From NCBI GenBank assembly GCA_025175895.1, contig CM045998.1, positions 12,695,153 to 12,759,152 on the forward strand: a stretch of DNA of 64,000 nt, read 5' to 3'. Origin of the DNA: Wurfbainia villosa (taxonomy: Eukaryota; Streptophyta; Magnoliopsida; Zingiberales; Zingiberaceae). Every line of letters begins with the position of its first letter. The first letter of the stretch is position 1. The translations under genes were made by a program, and so were the position numbers. This document shows positions 1 to 10,700 of this stretch, piece by piece. Below the pieces are notes generated by a model that worked only from the letters and a program-made list of their open reading frames with translations, did no database searches and was not told the DNA's origin.

Positions 1-606
1 CTTTTCCTTAGCCAATTTAGGGCATTTGCTCTTGTAGTGCCCTTTCTCCATACACTCAAAGCATATTATGTGATTTTTATTTAAAATAATGACACTTGAG
101 TTACCTAGGGAGGTGGTGGAGGCCTCTTCACTTCTTCCGGAGGTAGAAGCTTCATCTTGATCTTTCTCCGGAGTAGAAACCCTTTCCTCCCCCTCAATGC
201 TAGAGGTGGAGGTCTCCACCAAATCATCCACATCTTCGAATGTGGGTGTCAATTCTTCCACGACATTTTCCTCTACTTGTGCCGGTTGGGAGTTTTCTTG
301 AAATTTCATTATCTTCTCCCATAATTCCTTTGCATCCCTAAAATTACCCAACCTAGACCAAATGTTGTTAGGAATAAAATCATTAAGTAATTCGATTACC
401 TTGCGATTTGTCTCGAAGTCCTTGATTTGGTCTTGGGTCCACCTTGACTTCTCAATGGGCTTGTTGTATTTATCCCTAGGCATCTCAAAACCGTTTTCTA
501 CAATAATCATGTAATCAAAATCGGTTTCGAGATATACCTCCATCTGTTTCCTCCACCAAGCAAAATCTCCATTGAATTTCGGTGGTTGGAGGTTGTAGCC
601 GGCCAT
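1..606 (-). CDS. Ty1/copia retrotransposon Gag (partial, runs off left edge)
   Basis: An open reading frame of 202 codons starts at 606 on the minus strand and is still open at base 1. It begins MAGYNLQPPKFNGDFAWWR, the usual entry to copia Gag (UBN2/DUF4219 type), continues with a helical region ending near residue 100, then a Glu/Ser/Thr-rich spacer, and reaches a CCHC zinc knuckle (CFECMEKGHYKSKC) close to the left edge. Gag packages the element RNA into cytoplasmic particles; the knuckle binds that RNA. The start lies 45 bases downstream of a tRNA-Met primer-binding site and a long LTR, so the order LTR, PBS, gag on the minus strand is intact. No stop or frameshift is seen in the visible part. 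Family placement in the SIRE-like group is inferred from LTR length and Gag style. Confidence 0.85.
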   Translation of the reverse strand, partial: MAGYNLQPPKFNGDFAWWRKQMEVYLETDFDYMIIVENGFEMPRDKYNKPIEKSRWTQDQIKDFETNRKVIELLNDFIPNNIWSRLGNFRDAKELWEKIMKFQENSQPAQVEENVVEELTPTFEDVDDLVETSTSSIEGEERVSTPEKDQDEASTSGRSEEASTTSLGNSSVIILNKNHIICFECMEKGHYKSKCPKLAKEK

Positions 607-650
607 CTTATAGTGCTCTCGCGGCGGTTAGTCCTTGAAGAGCGACCTTA

Positions 651-662
651 GCTCTGATACCA
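651..662 (-). promoter_or_regulatory. Primer-binding site of minus-strand copia element
   Basis: The reverse complement reads TGGTATCAGAGC, the standard plant Ty1/copia site that pairs with the 3' end of initiator tRNA-Met. It lies two bases inside the LTR end at 665 and upstream of the Gag start at 606, which fixes the element's orientation. Confidence 0.9.
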
Positions 663-664
663 CT

Positions 665-2155
665 TGTTGGGGGATCGATTGGCCGGCTAGAGGGGGGTGA
701 ATAGCCCTCGTTCGTTACGTGGTGGAATTCAATCGTTCGATGATGCGTGCTCGTCTACAATTGTTGTTAGCGCAGCGGAATACTAATACAAATTTGAATA
801 TTAACAACAAATACAATCACACGCAAGTACACACGATATACGTGGTTCGGAACCGAATGGTTCCTACTCTACGGGCGAGCTCACCGAGCTCTAGTTATGC
901 GCACGACACTAACTATAACACACCTTCTCGACAACACGTCGGAGGTGGAGAAACCTCTCACAAGCAATTACAATGGTAATATAGAAATACAAGCAAATAC
1001 ACAAATACAATACAAAAGAAAACTTTCACCGATTGCTTTGATCGCTTTGCTTGTTGCTTGCTTTAGATGGCTCTTGAAGGTCTGGAATGCAACAGCAATT
1101 CCCCTCCAATAGCTTCACAAAAGTCTTGGCGAAATCCTCCAACTCGTGCTCCATTTATAACCTGCATCAAGCTATTTTCGCGCCCATCAGTCGACTGATC
1201 GTGACCATCAGTCGACTGGTATCGTAGTCGTTGTCTCACAACGGCCGGATCCACGTTGGTTAAGTTCCAACGGATCACACATCAGTCGACTGATGACACC
1301 CATCAATTGACTGATCATCCATCAGTCGAGTGCTGGCGAGCTCGACTCCATTCTGCGTCGTGCGGTGTCATCGATCATTGCCACCCATTGGCGGTCGGTC
1401 GATGTCTCAACGATCATTGCCCTCCATCTTGGTTGATCGAACTCATTCGACCTAGAGCAGTCGATTGATACCTATGTCAGTCGACTGATGTCGGGCAAAA
1501 CCTCAAACACCAAGTTGTTTGAGCCTCCGACCGTCGGGTAAACCCTCAAACGCCAAGTTTGAGTCTCCGACACTCAGTCTTAGCCACTTGGCCAAGTTCA
1601 TCTTATCCCTCATGGAGTTCCCCACCAAAGCTTTCTTCCCTCGGCCTACGTCCCTCGGATGCACCAAGCGCACGGCTTCGCAACGCCATCCTTCGCGTCT
1701 CATGTCCTAGAAGTATGCTTCCCTTTGGGCGCACTCCATTCGCTCCTCGTCCGGCGGTCCCTCGGATGCACCAAGTGCACGGCTTCGCAATGTCATCCTT
1801 CACCGACTCAAGGACCCCGAGCCTAGTGAACTTACCAAGTCCTCAAGACTTCCCATATGCACCAAGCGCACGACTTCGCAATGCATCTCTCACCAAGCAC
1901 CAAGCGCACGACTTCACAATGCTTTGGATTTCCCATGCCAAGCACCAAGCGCACGGCTTCGCAATGCTTTGGACTTCCCATGCCAACCCCATGTTGGACT
2001 TTCCCACATCAAGCTCCATGCTTGGATTTTCCATGCCAACTCCATGTTGGACTTTCCCATGATAATCCCATGTCATAAGTTTTGTCTATCATCAAAATAC
2101 TATCAGGGTACTGTTCGAGTCAAACTCGAGTCAACCTGGGACGATTGCACCAACA
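665..2155 (-). repeat. 5' LTR of the minus-strand copia (SIRE-like) element
   Basis: The segment is bounded by perfect 6-bp inverted ends, TGTTGG at 665 and CCAACA ending at 2155, and directly abuts the primer-binding site. Its length of 1,491 bp is large for copia and typical of SIRE/Maximus-type elements. Inside are a cluster of CAGTCGACTG-like palindromes (about 1185-1490) and a direct repeat array of about 48 bp units around 1850-2060 containing AAGCGCACGRCTTCGCAATG. The second LTR and the left target duplication lie outside the window. All small open frames inside it are non-coding shadows. Confidence 0.85.
1850..2062. repeat. Minisatellite inside the LTR
   Basis: Short direct repeats containing CACCAAGCGCACGACTTCGC and TTTGGACTTCCCATGCCA recur at roughly 48-base spacing, followed by repeats of CCATGTTGGACTTTCCCA. 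They make several frames look open without coding. Confidence 0.7.
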
Positions 2156-2159
2156 ATCT

Positions 2160-2960
2160 CCCAATACTAGATAGTTCGGAATCATATGATTTTAAGACTT
2201 TTGTACTTTTCTCGTACTTCATAATATGTACGTGACTTTGGAAGCATTGTGATACATCGTGTTGGGAGCAATAATTTTTGAAACTCGATTTTTTTTTAAT
2301 GGAATAACTTCATCAGTTGATTTCGTCCGAAATCGATTGATGAACTTAGACAGTTCGGAATCACGTGATTCGAAAACTCATATGCTTTCTCTCGCACTCT
2401 ATAATACATACGATCTCAGAAAACATTGTGATACATCGTGTTGGGAGCAACGAATTTTGAAACTTCGAATTTTTTTAATGGAATAGTTTTTTCGATCGGT
2501 TTCGTCCAAAATCGACTGATAGACCTAGACAATTCGGAATCTCGTGATTCGAAGATCTATGTGTTCATCTCGCACTATAATACATGCATGACCTCGGAAA
2601 ATATTACGATAAATCGTACTGGGAGCAACGATTTTTATCGCTCGTATCGGATATATGAAGTGTGGTCGAAAGAACATTTCAAATACTACGACGATGATAT
2701 TTGCTAGGCGAAACCACCATTGTTTCCGAGACTCCATCACTCATGAAAATATAAAACTTCGAATTTTTTTAATAGAATAGCTCCATCAATCAATTTCCTC
2801 CAAAATCGACTGATAAAGTTACTCCATTAAAAAAATTTAAAGTTTTAAAAATCGTTGTTTTTAATACGGTGTATCACAATATTTTTCGGGGTCATATGCA
2901 TATTATAGAATGTGAGAGAAACATATGAGTTTTCGAATCATGTGATTTTAAATTGTCTAT
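2160..2960. repeat. Satellite-like repeat, about 180 bp, with a head-to-head inverted copy
   Basis: The landmark AGTTCGGAATC recurs at 2172, 2352 and (as AATTCGGAATC) 2531, giving periods of 180 and 179 bases. Each unit then contains CTCGCACT, TACATCGTGTTGGGAGCAA and TCCAAAATCGACTGAT-like blocks. At about 2750-2830 a direct half-unit is followed near 2835-2946 by a reverse-complement half-unit (compare GTGTATCACAATATTTTTCG with CATTGTGATACATCG), so the array ends in a palindromic junction. It directly abuts the LTR at 2155. No gene is visible here. Confidence 0.75.
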
Positions 2961-3059
2961 ATCCATCAGTTGATTTCGAACGAAATCGACTGATAAAGTT
3001 ATTTCTCATATATGTTCGCAATCGACTGATAAAATTATTTCTCGTATATCCTGATCGAA

Positions 3060-4080
3060 AGTCGACAACCCAGGGCAACTCAATAGCTTCAGGGGAATCG
3101 ATCAGACTCTGCATTGGGATCTACAAATTGCAATGTTTACGTAAGGGTATGGAAGTGCCTAAGAGAGCCTTCCTTGTTGGTAAACGCAGAGAGAGAGGGT
3201 AAAGGACTCTTCCTGATCATATCGTATAGTGAGTGGAGGGTCACTGTCAGCTTTTCCTGGTGCGTGTGGGGAACAGTGGTTGGTTTTCTAAGTCTTCAGG
3301 CAAATGATTAAAGACGGCAATATGCAGGTAAACATCATGTCCCGAAGAAGGTGCCTGCCTTTATGCACGATGGTAGCAAATTAAGACAGGAACAAAACCT
3401 TATCGTCCTTCATGAAAACTGCCTTCGACCCGAATCAGAATTTTCTGTTGGAAAATGCGAATGGAAAAAAAAAAAAAAAGGGTGGTGAAAGAATGAACGA
3501 GATTTCATTGCGTTTGAGATTTTAGTCGCATAGAAGTTTCCAGGAATTACAGTCAATAGAACAAAATTATAAAAAATAAATCAATATTTTATTATTTAAA
3601 TTATTTTTGTTTAATGATAATATATATATTAATGTGATTAATGAGAATCTTTATCACGTTAAATGATTGACGATTTCATAATCGTCAAAATGGCTATTAT
3701 TTCACTACGACAAATAAAAATAATTTAATGACTTTTATTTGGCCAATCAAGTAGACACTTCTATAAAAGGATCTTAAGTCTTGAGCAGAAAAGTGATGAG
3801 AAATCATCCACATGCATTTCCTTTTCTCTAGCTTTTTCTCTCTGTCAAGTATTTCTTTCACTCGCCCTAACTTCTGCAATAGCACTTAGGTGCATTTTAA
3901 TTCACCGTGACCATTAGTGCTTGGTGGAGATTGTAATTTTGTCGTTGTATCATTGGAAACAGATATCCCGTGCGGACCTCAAAGCGGTACGGAGATGGAA
4001 TAATTCTCTTTTAAAGAATTTACGTTGAACATAGACTTCGACTCTTTCATTTGAGCAATCAACTCAATCTTGGGCAATTC
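3060..4080. other. Gene-free stretch with an LTR-like promoter segment
   Basis: No convincing coding sequence. Around 3762-3775 the sequence CTATAAAAGGATCTT is followed by a pyrimidine-rich leader, a layout seen in retrotransposon LTR promoters. No matching second LTR, primer-binding site or inverted ends could be found, so this is only a possible decayed LTR. Confidence 0.3.
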
Positions 4081-4084
4081 GACA

Positions 4085-4400
4085 GTTGATCACTCGGACT
4101 CGTCATTCAGCGACTCGATAGTCGACCATTAATTAGGACTTGACACTCGATATTGGACGACTCAACAGTCGGTCACTCGGACTCACCGACTCAACGTTCG
4201 ATTTTGGACAACTCGATGGTCGATCACTCGGACTCGACACTCGGCAACTCAACAATCGACCACTCGGATTGTACAGTCGACGACTCGACAATTGACAGTC
4301 GACCACTCGGCTCTCGCTCTTAGACGACTCGGCAATCGATCACTCGATAGTCGACCACTCGATACTCATCGACTCGATCGACCACTCAACCTCAGTAACT
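4085..4400. repeat. Degenerate short tandem repeats (CACTCGGACTCGAC type)
   Basis: Words such as GACTCGACACTCGG, CAATCGACCACTCGG and CGACTCGATAGTCGACCA recur at irregular 15 to 40 base spacing. It is a decayed minisatellite with no open frame of note, ending about 260 bases upstream of the EPF-like gene. Confidence 0.65.
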
Positions 4401-4661
4401 CAGTTTAACCCTACAAGCTAGCAGCTTGAGATAATCAGCTCAACCTACACAACGAATAAATCTAAATTGATATGTAATTTCACATAGATTGGCCAACATT
4501 TACCAGACCGGACCAATCGATCGATCAGGTGATTTGGTTCCTGTAACTTTCAAGGTGACAGAAAAGCAAAGCATGCCAATTAAATTGAGGTGCAGACTGC
4601 AGAGTTGCCTGTCCATTTGCCATTAGTGTTTCAGTTGAATGATATTAATTCATCTGTCTTC

Positions 4662-5420
4662 ATGGATTCGAGAGGCACCGGCAGAGGAGGAGGAGGAACG
4701 TTATTAAGGTCGAACTTAAAGTTGGCTCTTGTCTGCTCAATTTTCTTGGCCATTGGCTCTGTGCTGTTCTCGGTCACTAGAGGAAGCAGCGACGCCCGCA
4801 CCGGAGCTCGTTTAGGTCAGCAAGTTAATTACAACCCTAATCTTTATATTAAGAAGCGTTAACCGCTATTTATTTGATTAATTCTTTTTATAACACATGG
4901 ATCTTCGGCCTTCTCAGAGATCATCAGAAGCTGGGGGGATCCTTTCAACGCTCCAGTTCTTAAACTTAATGTGAGCTTTTAGAATCTTCTACGTTAAAAA
5001 AAAAAAGGTTTATTATGTAAATAAGTTAATTAAACAACTGCGCATTTTACGAAGAACGGGTAGCTCGTACTCAACTTAGCCTCGCCGGCGCCGGCGCAAA
5101 TAAGCATATATATATATTTACGTTTGTGCAAACATGCGCCGATGTTTGGAATGTTATTTTTGCTGAAGGAGGATCGGCAACGTCGGCGGGAACTGGCGGT
5201 GGCGACCGGGCGTAGGGAACTGGCGGAGGCAGGGTCGAGGCCTCCGATTTGTGCTGCCAAGTGCGGGCGGTGCAGCCCATGCTCACCGGTGCACGTGCAG
5301 GTGCCGCCGAGTGCTGCGGCGGCGGAGGAGGGCAGGAACAGGGACAAGGACAAGGACGCTGCTGAGTACTCGCCGGTGGCGTGGTGGTGCAGGTGCCACG
5401 GCCGCCTCTATCAGCCGTAA
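4662..5420 (+). CDS. EPIDERMAL PATTERNING FACTOR-like secreted peptide (EPFL4/5/6-like)
   Basis: Three exons join in frame: 4662-4815, 4918-4970 and 5169-5420, with GT-AG introns of 102 and 198 bases, giving 152 residues. Residues 1-41 hold a basic start and a hydrophobic stretch (LALVCSIFLAIGSVLF) that acts as a signal peptide. The mature C-terminus has the family signature: GSRPPICAAKCGRC at 91-104, CSPVHVQVPP, and a YSPVAWWCRC ending with LYQP. Six cysteines (97, 101, 104, 107, 143, 145) are all present, as expected for EPFL rather than the eight of EPF1/2. Such peptides are secreted and bind ERECTA-family receptor kinases with TOO MANY MOUTHS to control stomatal spacing and stem growth. 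The PVHVxVPP piece best fits the EPFL4-6 group. The loop between Cys107 and Cys143 is lengthened by an Ala and charged run (AAAAEEGRNRDKDKD). The start is the first Met before the signal peptide; exon 2 is supported by splice sites and frame only. Confidence 0.85.
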
Positions 5421-5964
5421 AACAACCACCTCCTCCATTGCCACTGCATGTATTTGGTAAGCCGTCGACGTACAATTTGTTCCGCTTTTTCAGGTGTATA
5501 ATTTATACGAGTGAATGCACAAACCTTTGCATCCCTCTCTATTTGTGCACAATTGTTAATTGTAATATTGTATTAATGTTAAAATAGTAATTCGAGTTAA
5601 TAAATCCAGCAAAATATTTTAAACCATCAATCAACCTAACCTGTCTTTATATATATTATTATTATTATTGCTAATAAACCAATAAATTAAATTAGTATTG
5701 TTCTATTTCTACAAGATATTTGTATTTAGACTATATATCGATGCCTTTTGTTGTCGCTCTGAATATTCATAATAAAAAAAAATCTGAAAAATTTCATTTC
5801 CAGTGCTTTAATCTATCATAAACAAATACTGACACCCAGTTAACTGTCCACAATAGTTTCAGAAATTTTTTCTCTATTTTATTTTATTTAAATTTACACA
5901 GTAAAAAATTTTAAATTTTTTTATTATTTTATTAATTATATTATACTCGAATTTTAAGGTTCTA

Positions 5965-6413
5965 TTTGGGTAGGATGAAAGAATAAAAGAGAATTAGGAA
6001 GAAAGGAAAGAGGAGGATTACAATTTTCATTCAAAATTATGGTGTAAAAAAAAATTTCTTTTTCTTCTCTCATTTAAAATGGGGAATTGAATGTTTCCGC
6101 GGTGCGACATATTGATAAATCAGTAGGAAAATTTACACAATGGATAAGAGTTGATTTCGAAGACGATCTAAATTCTTATCTTGAATTCAGATGATCATTC
6201 ACTATTTTATCAATAACGTCCAGGATATAATCCTTTTGTGATTTATTATTCCCTCTCAATTCTTGAAAGGATCGAGATGAGAGAGCCGTTAGACTGACGA
6301 TTCCAATTATTTATAAAAAAAAAATATTGAAAAAAAAATTCTTTTTCATTAAAAAAAAAAGAGAAAATTAAAACTTATTCTTTCTTATCCTTCTCTCATT
6401 TATTTTCAAACAA
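5965..6413. mobile_element. Possible MITE with imperfect terminal inverted repeats
   Basis: The left end reads TTTGGGTAGGATGAAAGAAT; the right end, reverse-complemented, begins TTTGTTTGAAAATAAATGAG and reaches AAGGATAAGAAAGAATAA. The purine-rich ends pair loosely. I found no clear target duplication, so the element type is uncertain. Confidence 0.3.
6094..6335 (+). mobile_element. SINE-like dispersed repeat, copy A
   Basis: This segment aligns by eye with 15536-15775 and 52395-52612. Shared blocks are GCGGTGC near the start, ACAATGGATAAGA/ACAATGGACAAAG, GATCATC in the middle, and the end block CCGTTAGACTGACGATTCCAAT before an A/T-rich tail. The length of about 240 bases, a tRNA-like box A at the start and an A-rich end suggest a SINE; box B is weak. 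Confidence 0.45.
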
Positions 6414-7487
6414 AAATTCCTCAATAAGAAAAGGCGCGGTGGGGATGAACATGGAGCTTCTTCTACCATGTGCTCAGAAATGACTTCATCTGTGGGTGTG
6501 GTTAAAGTCATTTTGACTTTAGAAGCTGTACCAGTTGACATCGCGCAGGAATCTATGTCCCCCTGAAAGTAGAACATAGCTGGGCTTTTCCACTTTGACT
6601 TTGGAAGTTCTACGAGTTGACATCACCATCGTCTTGCGCTTCTGTGCGATGGAAACAGGGCAAATCGATTGGCTTCATGCCTTTCTGTGACGAGTTATGC
6701 CCCGCTGCAAACTCCAGACTCTCATGGCCGGAAGAGAAGACGACGGCAGAATGGCAGAGACCAATTGCTGGGTGGTAGGGTAAGGTCGGTACTGTATTTT
6801 TGGATGGAACACGAATCGACAGTGCTGGCCGACATATGTATGTTCGTGCTGCAACATTCCTTCAGCTCTGCTTTGCTCTGCTGATCATTTTGGTGAAGTT
6901 CTAGCAATGACAGGCTTCTTGCTCTGTTTTCTCGGAGAGGATTCAGATGAAATAAATTGAACCTCTTTCACAGTATTTTTTGCAGCGGTAAGATATCTGT
7001 TAGAGGTTCCTCAATGCCTTTGCTTTTGCTCATGTTCTGTGGAGTTCGACGTGAAGTATTCGATCTTCTTTTAATGGCGATTTGGGCAAGTAATTAGAAA
7101 GCCGCATCACATTTTATCGGTTCTCCGTGGACTAGGTTGCGAGCAGAAGTTTCAGGTAAAGCACACACCGTGAAAGTTCGATCTGCCAGTGTTGGGAAAC
7201 AGACTTCTGCAAGGTGCATGAATCACAGTCAACATGCATACATATGACCAACAAATATTGGATAATCGTCGAGTGGAAGAAGAATCAGACACAAATGCGG
7301 AAGAATTTCACGGAGAACTTCTTCGCGAACGCTGGTCGAGTTCGATTCCAGGTTTCTCAGCGAATGGCCGCACTTGCGAGTGAATCGAGACGGTAGGGAT
7401 CGAGGTGAGTCGATCGCGGGAGGACTGGAAACACACCGTGAACGTCCATCAAAGAAAGGTCTCGAATGCAGAGGGCATCGGCGTCCG

Positions 7488-7612
7488 AAACCCTAGACTC
7501 TAGGGTTCGAGTCGCCGTTGTGTCGGAGAAAGAAGAGCGATGAGAGGGAGCTCTCCAATTACTGTTTACGACTAAAAAAATTGGACGATCATAGCCGTTC
7601 GTTTGATGGGCC
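7488..7612 (+). promoter_or_regulatory. Promoter elements upstream of U2B'' (AAACCCTA palindrome, site II)
   Basis: An AAACCCTAGA...TCTAGGGTT palindrome lies at 7488-7507 and a site II element TGGGCC at 7607-7612, about 125 bases before the start codon. Both motif types are known in promoters of growth-linked plant genes. Their function here is inferred from position. Confidence 0.5.
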
Positions 7613-7734
7613 CTAATGTATTGAACGGTCAAAAACAACTGTACTTCCCCTACATCATCGAAGAGGTTGAGCAGCGCCGAAACGAGAGCAAAAGCTGTTC
7701 TCGCGCACTTCGTCTTGCTCTTGCGATGGTGGCG

Positions 7735-10700
7735 ATGCTTTCGGGTGATATCCCCCCGAATCAAACAATATACATCAACAATTTGAATGAGAAGGTCAAG
7801 AAAGAAGGTTAGCTCCGTTGTATTGCACAGATCTTTTGTCAGTTTTGAGTTTTCCCATCACATGAGTTCTTCGGTTTAGGGTTTTTTTTTGTTGGAATTG
7901 TTTATTGTTTGAGAATGTTAACCTAGTTAAACAGATACCATAGGCTATGGATTCGTTTATTGAGATAAAAAATTACAGCGGACATACGAAAAGTATATCT
8001 CATGGGTTTTAGAAAAATTATCTACAGTTCTTACTTTAGCATACGAGATTTGGAATAAATTGTATTTATTTAATACCTGAGCGTTTTGTTCCTCATAGGC
8101 AAAGATGTAATTTTGAAAGTACAGGCCCTCGAAGCTCTTTGTTTGTCAGGAAATAGAACTCTATTGGCATTTCTTGTTCTCTGATCTAAAATTGCACCAT
8201 ATGATAACCTTTTCAATGTTCTTCCAGAGGCTTAGCATTTTGTAGCTCTTAAGGGATAAAATTGGATCTTAAATATTTTTAGTCTGCTTTGCGTTGATTA
8301 AAGTAATGAAGGAAAAGTTGGGTATGAATGTATTATTATTTGTAGCGGACTTGTTTGCTAGGAATTTAATTGTTTTCAATTGGTAGGTTTGGGGAATCTA
8401 AATGGCATGCCATGGATAAGAATAGGTAGGGAGATTTGTAATTTGACCGTCATATGTATACTACTGTTCATAGATCTGTTACATTGGAGTATATGTGTGA
8501 TAACTTGCTATTTTCTATATTCATTTCCTCTATCAGGTAATTGTATATGAAAAATATAGGATTAAAATCTAACACAAACTTATAGCCCATAAGTGCAACT
8601 CAATTGTCTGGATTTGTGATAGTGATTGAGGATCTGTTTCTATTCTTCCTTACACTATTGTCCTGGTTTATGTGGTACAGAACTGAAACGATCTCTCTAT
8701 GCTTTATTTTCACAATATGGACGAATTCTGGATGTCGTGGCCTTGAAAACACCAAAGCTGAGAGGCCAGGCATGGGTGGCCTTCGCTGAAGTTACAGCTG
8801 CTAGTAATGCAGTACGACAAATGCAAAGATTCCCATTCTATGATAAACCAATGGTGAGTTTTATATAACTCGAAATTCAATTTTTTTTTTAAAGCAGGAA
8901 TTAGTAATCTTTTAGATAAGAGAATACTTAGTGATACACAATTTTTTTTTTTTCTGTTGGTAATTTAATTCTGGAGTGAGGCTTGATTGCTACAGTTGTG
9001 TACATTTTATGATAGATATTTGCTTACGTATTTGGTGCAGAGAATACAATATGCAAAATCAAAGTCTGATTGTATTGCAAAAGAGGATGGGACATTTGTT
9101 CCAAGAGAAAAGAAGAAGAGGCAAGAAGAAAAAGGTAAGCCCCCTTTTCCTAAGTTAATTTTGAAAATTTGATACCTTGTGGAACATGGACTGTGCATTG
9201 TAGACCAAACACAACTGTTTCTGAGGTTCTCACTGACAATGCAACTTAATTTAGCATGTAAAAATGTGGTGCGTTGGTAAAGATAAGGAAGTAGGAAAAA
9301 AAAGTCGAAGAATGATTCTTGTTATGAGGAAAGAAAAGGTGAGAGATGTATAGGAAATGAGTGTTATGTCAATACACTAATCGTAAACAGGAGTTCAAAA
9401 TATTGTTTGTAGATGATCAAAGATCATCATCTTTGTTGATATCTTTGGAGCCATGTGAAGTAACAAGTGAACTGATTTGCATGATGAAACAATATCATTT
9501 GGGCAACAATGTTTTATGGACAAACACCAATTTTATCGTAGGATTCGCGAATAAATAACTGAATATACAGTTGGACTGAGAGAACTTGAATTGCCAGAAT
9601 AAGTTGATAAGAGATACTTCATTATCTCAGCAGTGACTGTTTCAATCTTGATTGATATCTTGAGCAATGAACACTAAACGTCCAATATGGCAGTTCCAGC
9701 TGAAGTAATTCCTATGATCGAATTGATCAGATCTTATAGGAACAACTTGGAGGTTCTTGGTACACATCCTTCTGGAAGAGGTTATAGGAGAGTGACTAAA
9801 CTGAGGGTCCTATCTGAAGTGATGGTTAGCCTTTGGTTATGATCGATCCCTGGTTTGGTGATCAAATTGGTTCTCTAGTTATATCGGATTCCCTCAGTTA
9901 AGATCCAAAGCAGTGTTCGAAAGCTAAAGGATAAGACAGAAAGAAAGTCTCTGAATAGACCTCGGAGGGTGATGCACCTGGTTGGCCTGTTAATAATGGG
10001 CATGGATCTCATCCCTATTGGATTGTCTTTGTCAAGTAAAGATTACTAGATTAGCCTGTCCTCACCAAAACTACATTGATTCACTAGGAAAAGCATTAAC
10101 CTCTCTGGAGATAAATTTCACAAAAGTTAACGTATGATCACAAGACATCTTCTGTTTTACATATCCAGGAATTCTTGGTTGCACAGTCACTAAATCTCAT
10201 TTGGGATCAAGTATTGAACATTTTGTAGTTATCATCCCTAAAATATGGCAGCTCAAAACTTTTCATCCCTTGTTTTGCCCTATTATAGGAGTCAGGTTGC
10301 CTAATGACAGTAACTTACCCCAAATAGTTGAGACTTGTTAGTAGCCTACCTATCTGATAAATTGAAGCTTGTCATCTAGTGATTTATCTTTACATGATAT
10401 TTTGAGGATTATTAGCTTTTCAAGGTTCTTCTTTGGAAATATAGTCTTTCTGCTGGCATTATTATTTCTGCATCATGAACATGATGTATCATTTCATTCC
10501 TTTTCATTAGCTGCTGAAAAGAAACGTCGAGCTGGGGAGGCACAACAGTCTGCAGCAAATGCTCAAACCAATGGAGGGTTGTCTGTAAGTTTATTTTTAT
10601 TAATCAAATTCAATTTCTTTCATAAGAAAAAAAATGTTGACTTGAACCATATAAAAAACATATGGTAAAAACATCTACCTTAGGAATCTATTATTCAGTT

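Larger units (their letters stand above)
5421..7600. other. Intergenic region between the EPF-like gene and U2B''
   Basis: AT-rich DNA with long A and T runs. It holds a possible inverted-repeat element (5965-6413) with a SINE-like repeat inside (6094-6335), both listed separately. From about 6420 to 7450 the composition is more even but no open frame resembles a protein I know. Confidence 0.6.

Noticed and set aside
1559..2062. 167-codon frame inside the first LTR
   Set aside because: It translates minisatellite units (repeated PSARLRNA and CWTFP-like words) within an LTR with defined ends.
4590..4862. 90-codon single-exon reading of the EPF-like 5' part
   Set aside because: The frame runs into intron 1; the spliced three-exon model restores the cysteine-rich EPFL domain, and the start at 4662 fits the signal peptide.
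7357..7764. 135-codon minus-strand frame overlapping the U2B'' start
   Set aside because: It overlaps the promoter and first exon of a firmly identified gene and resembles no protein.
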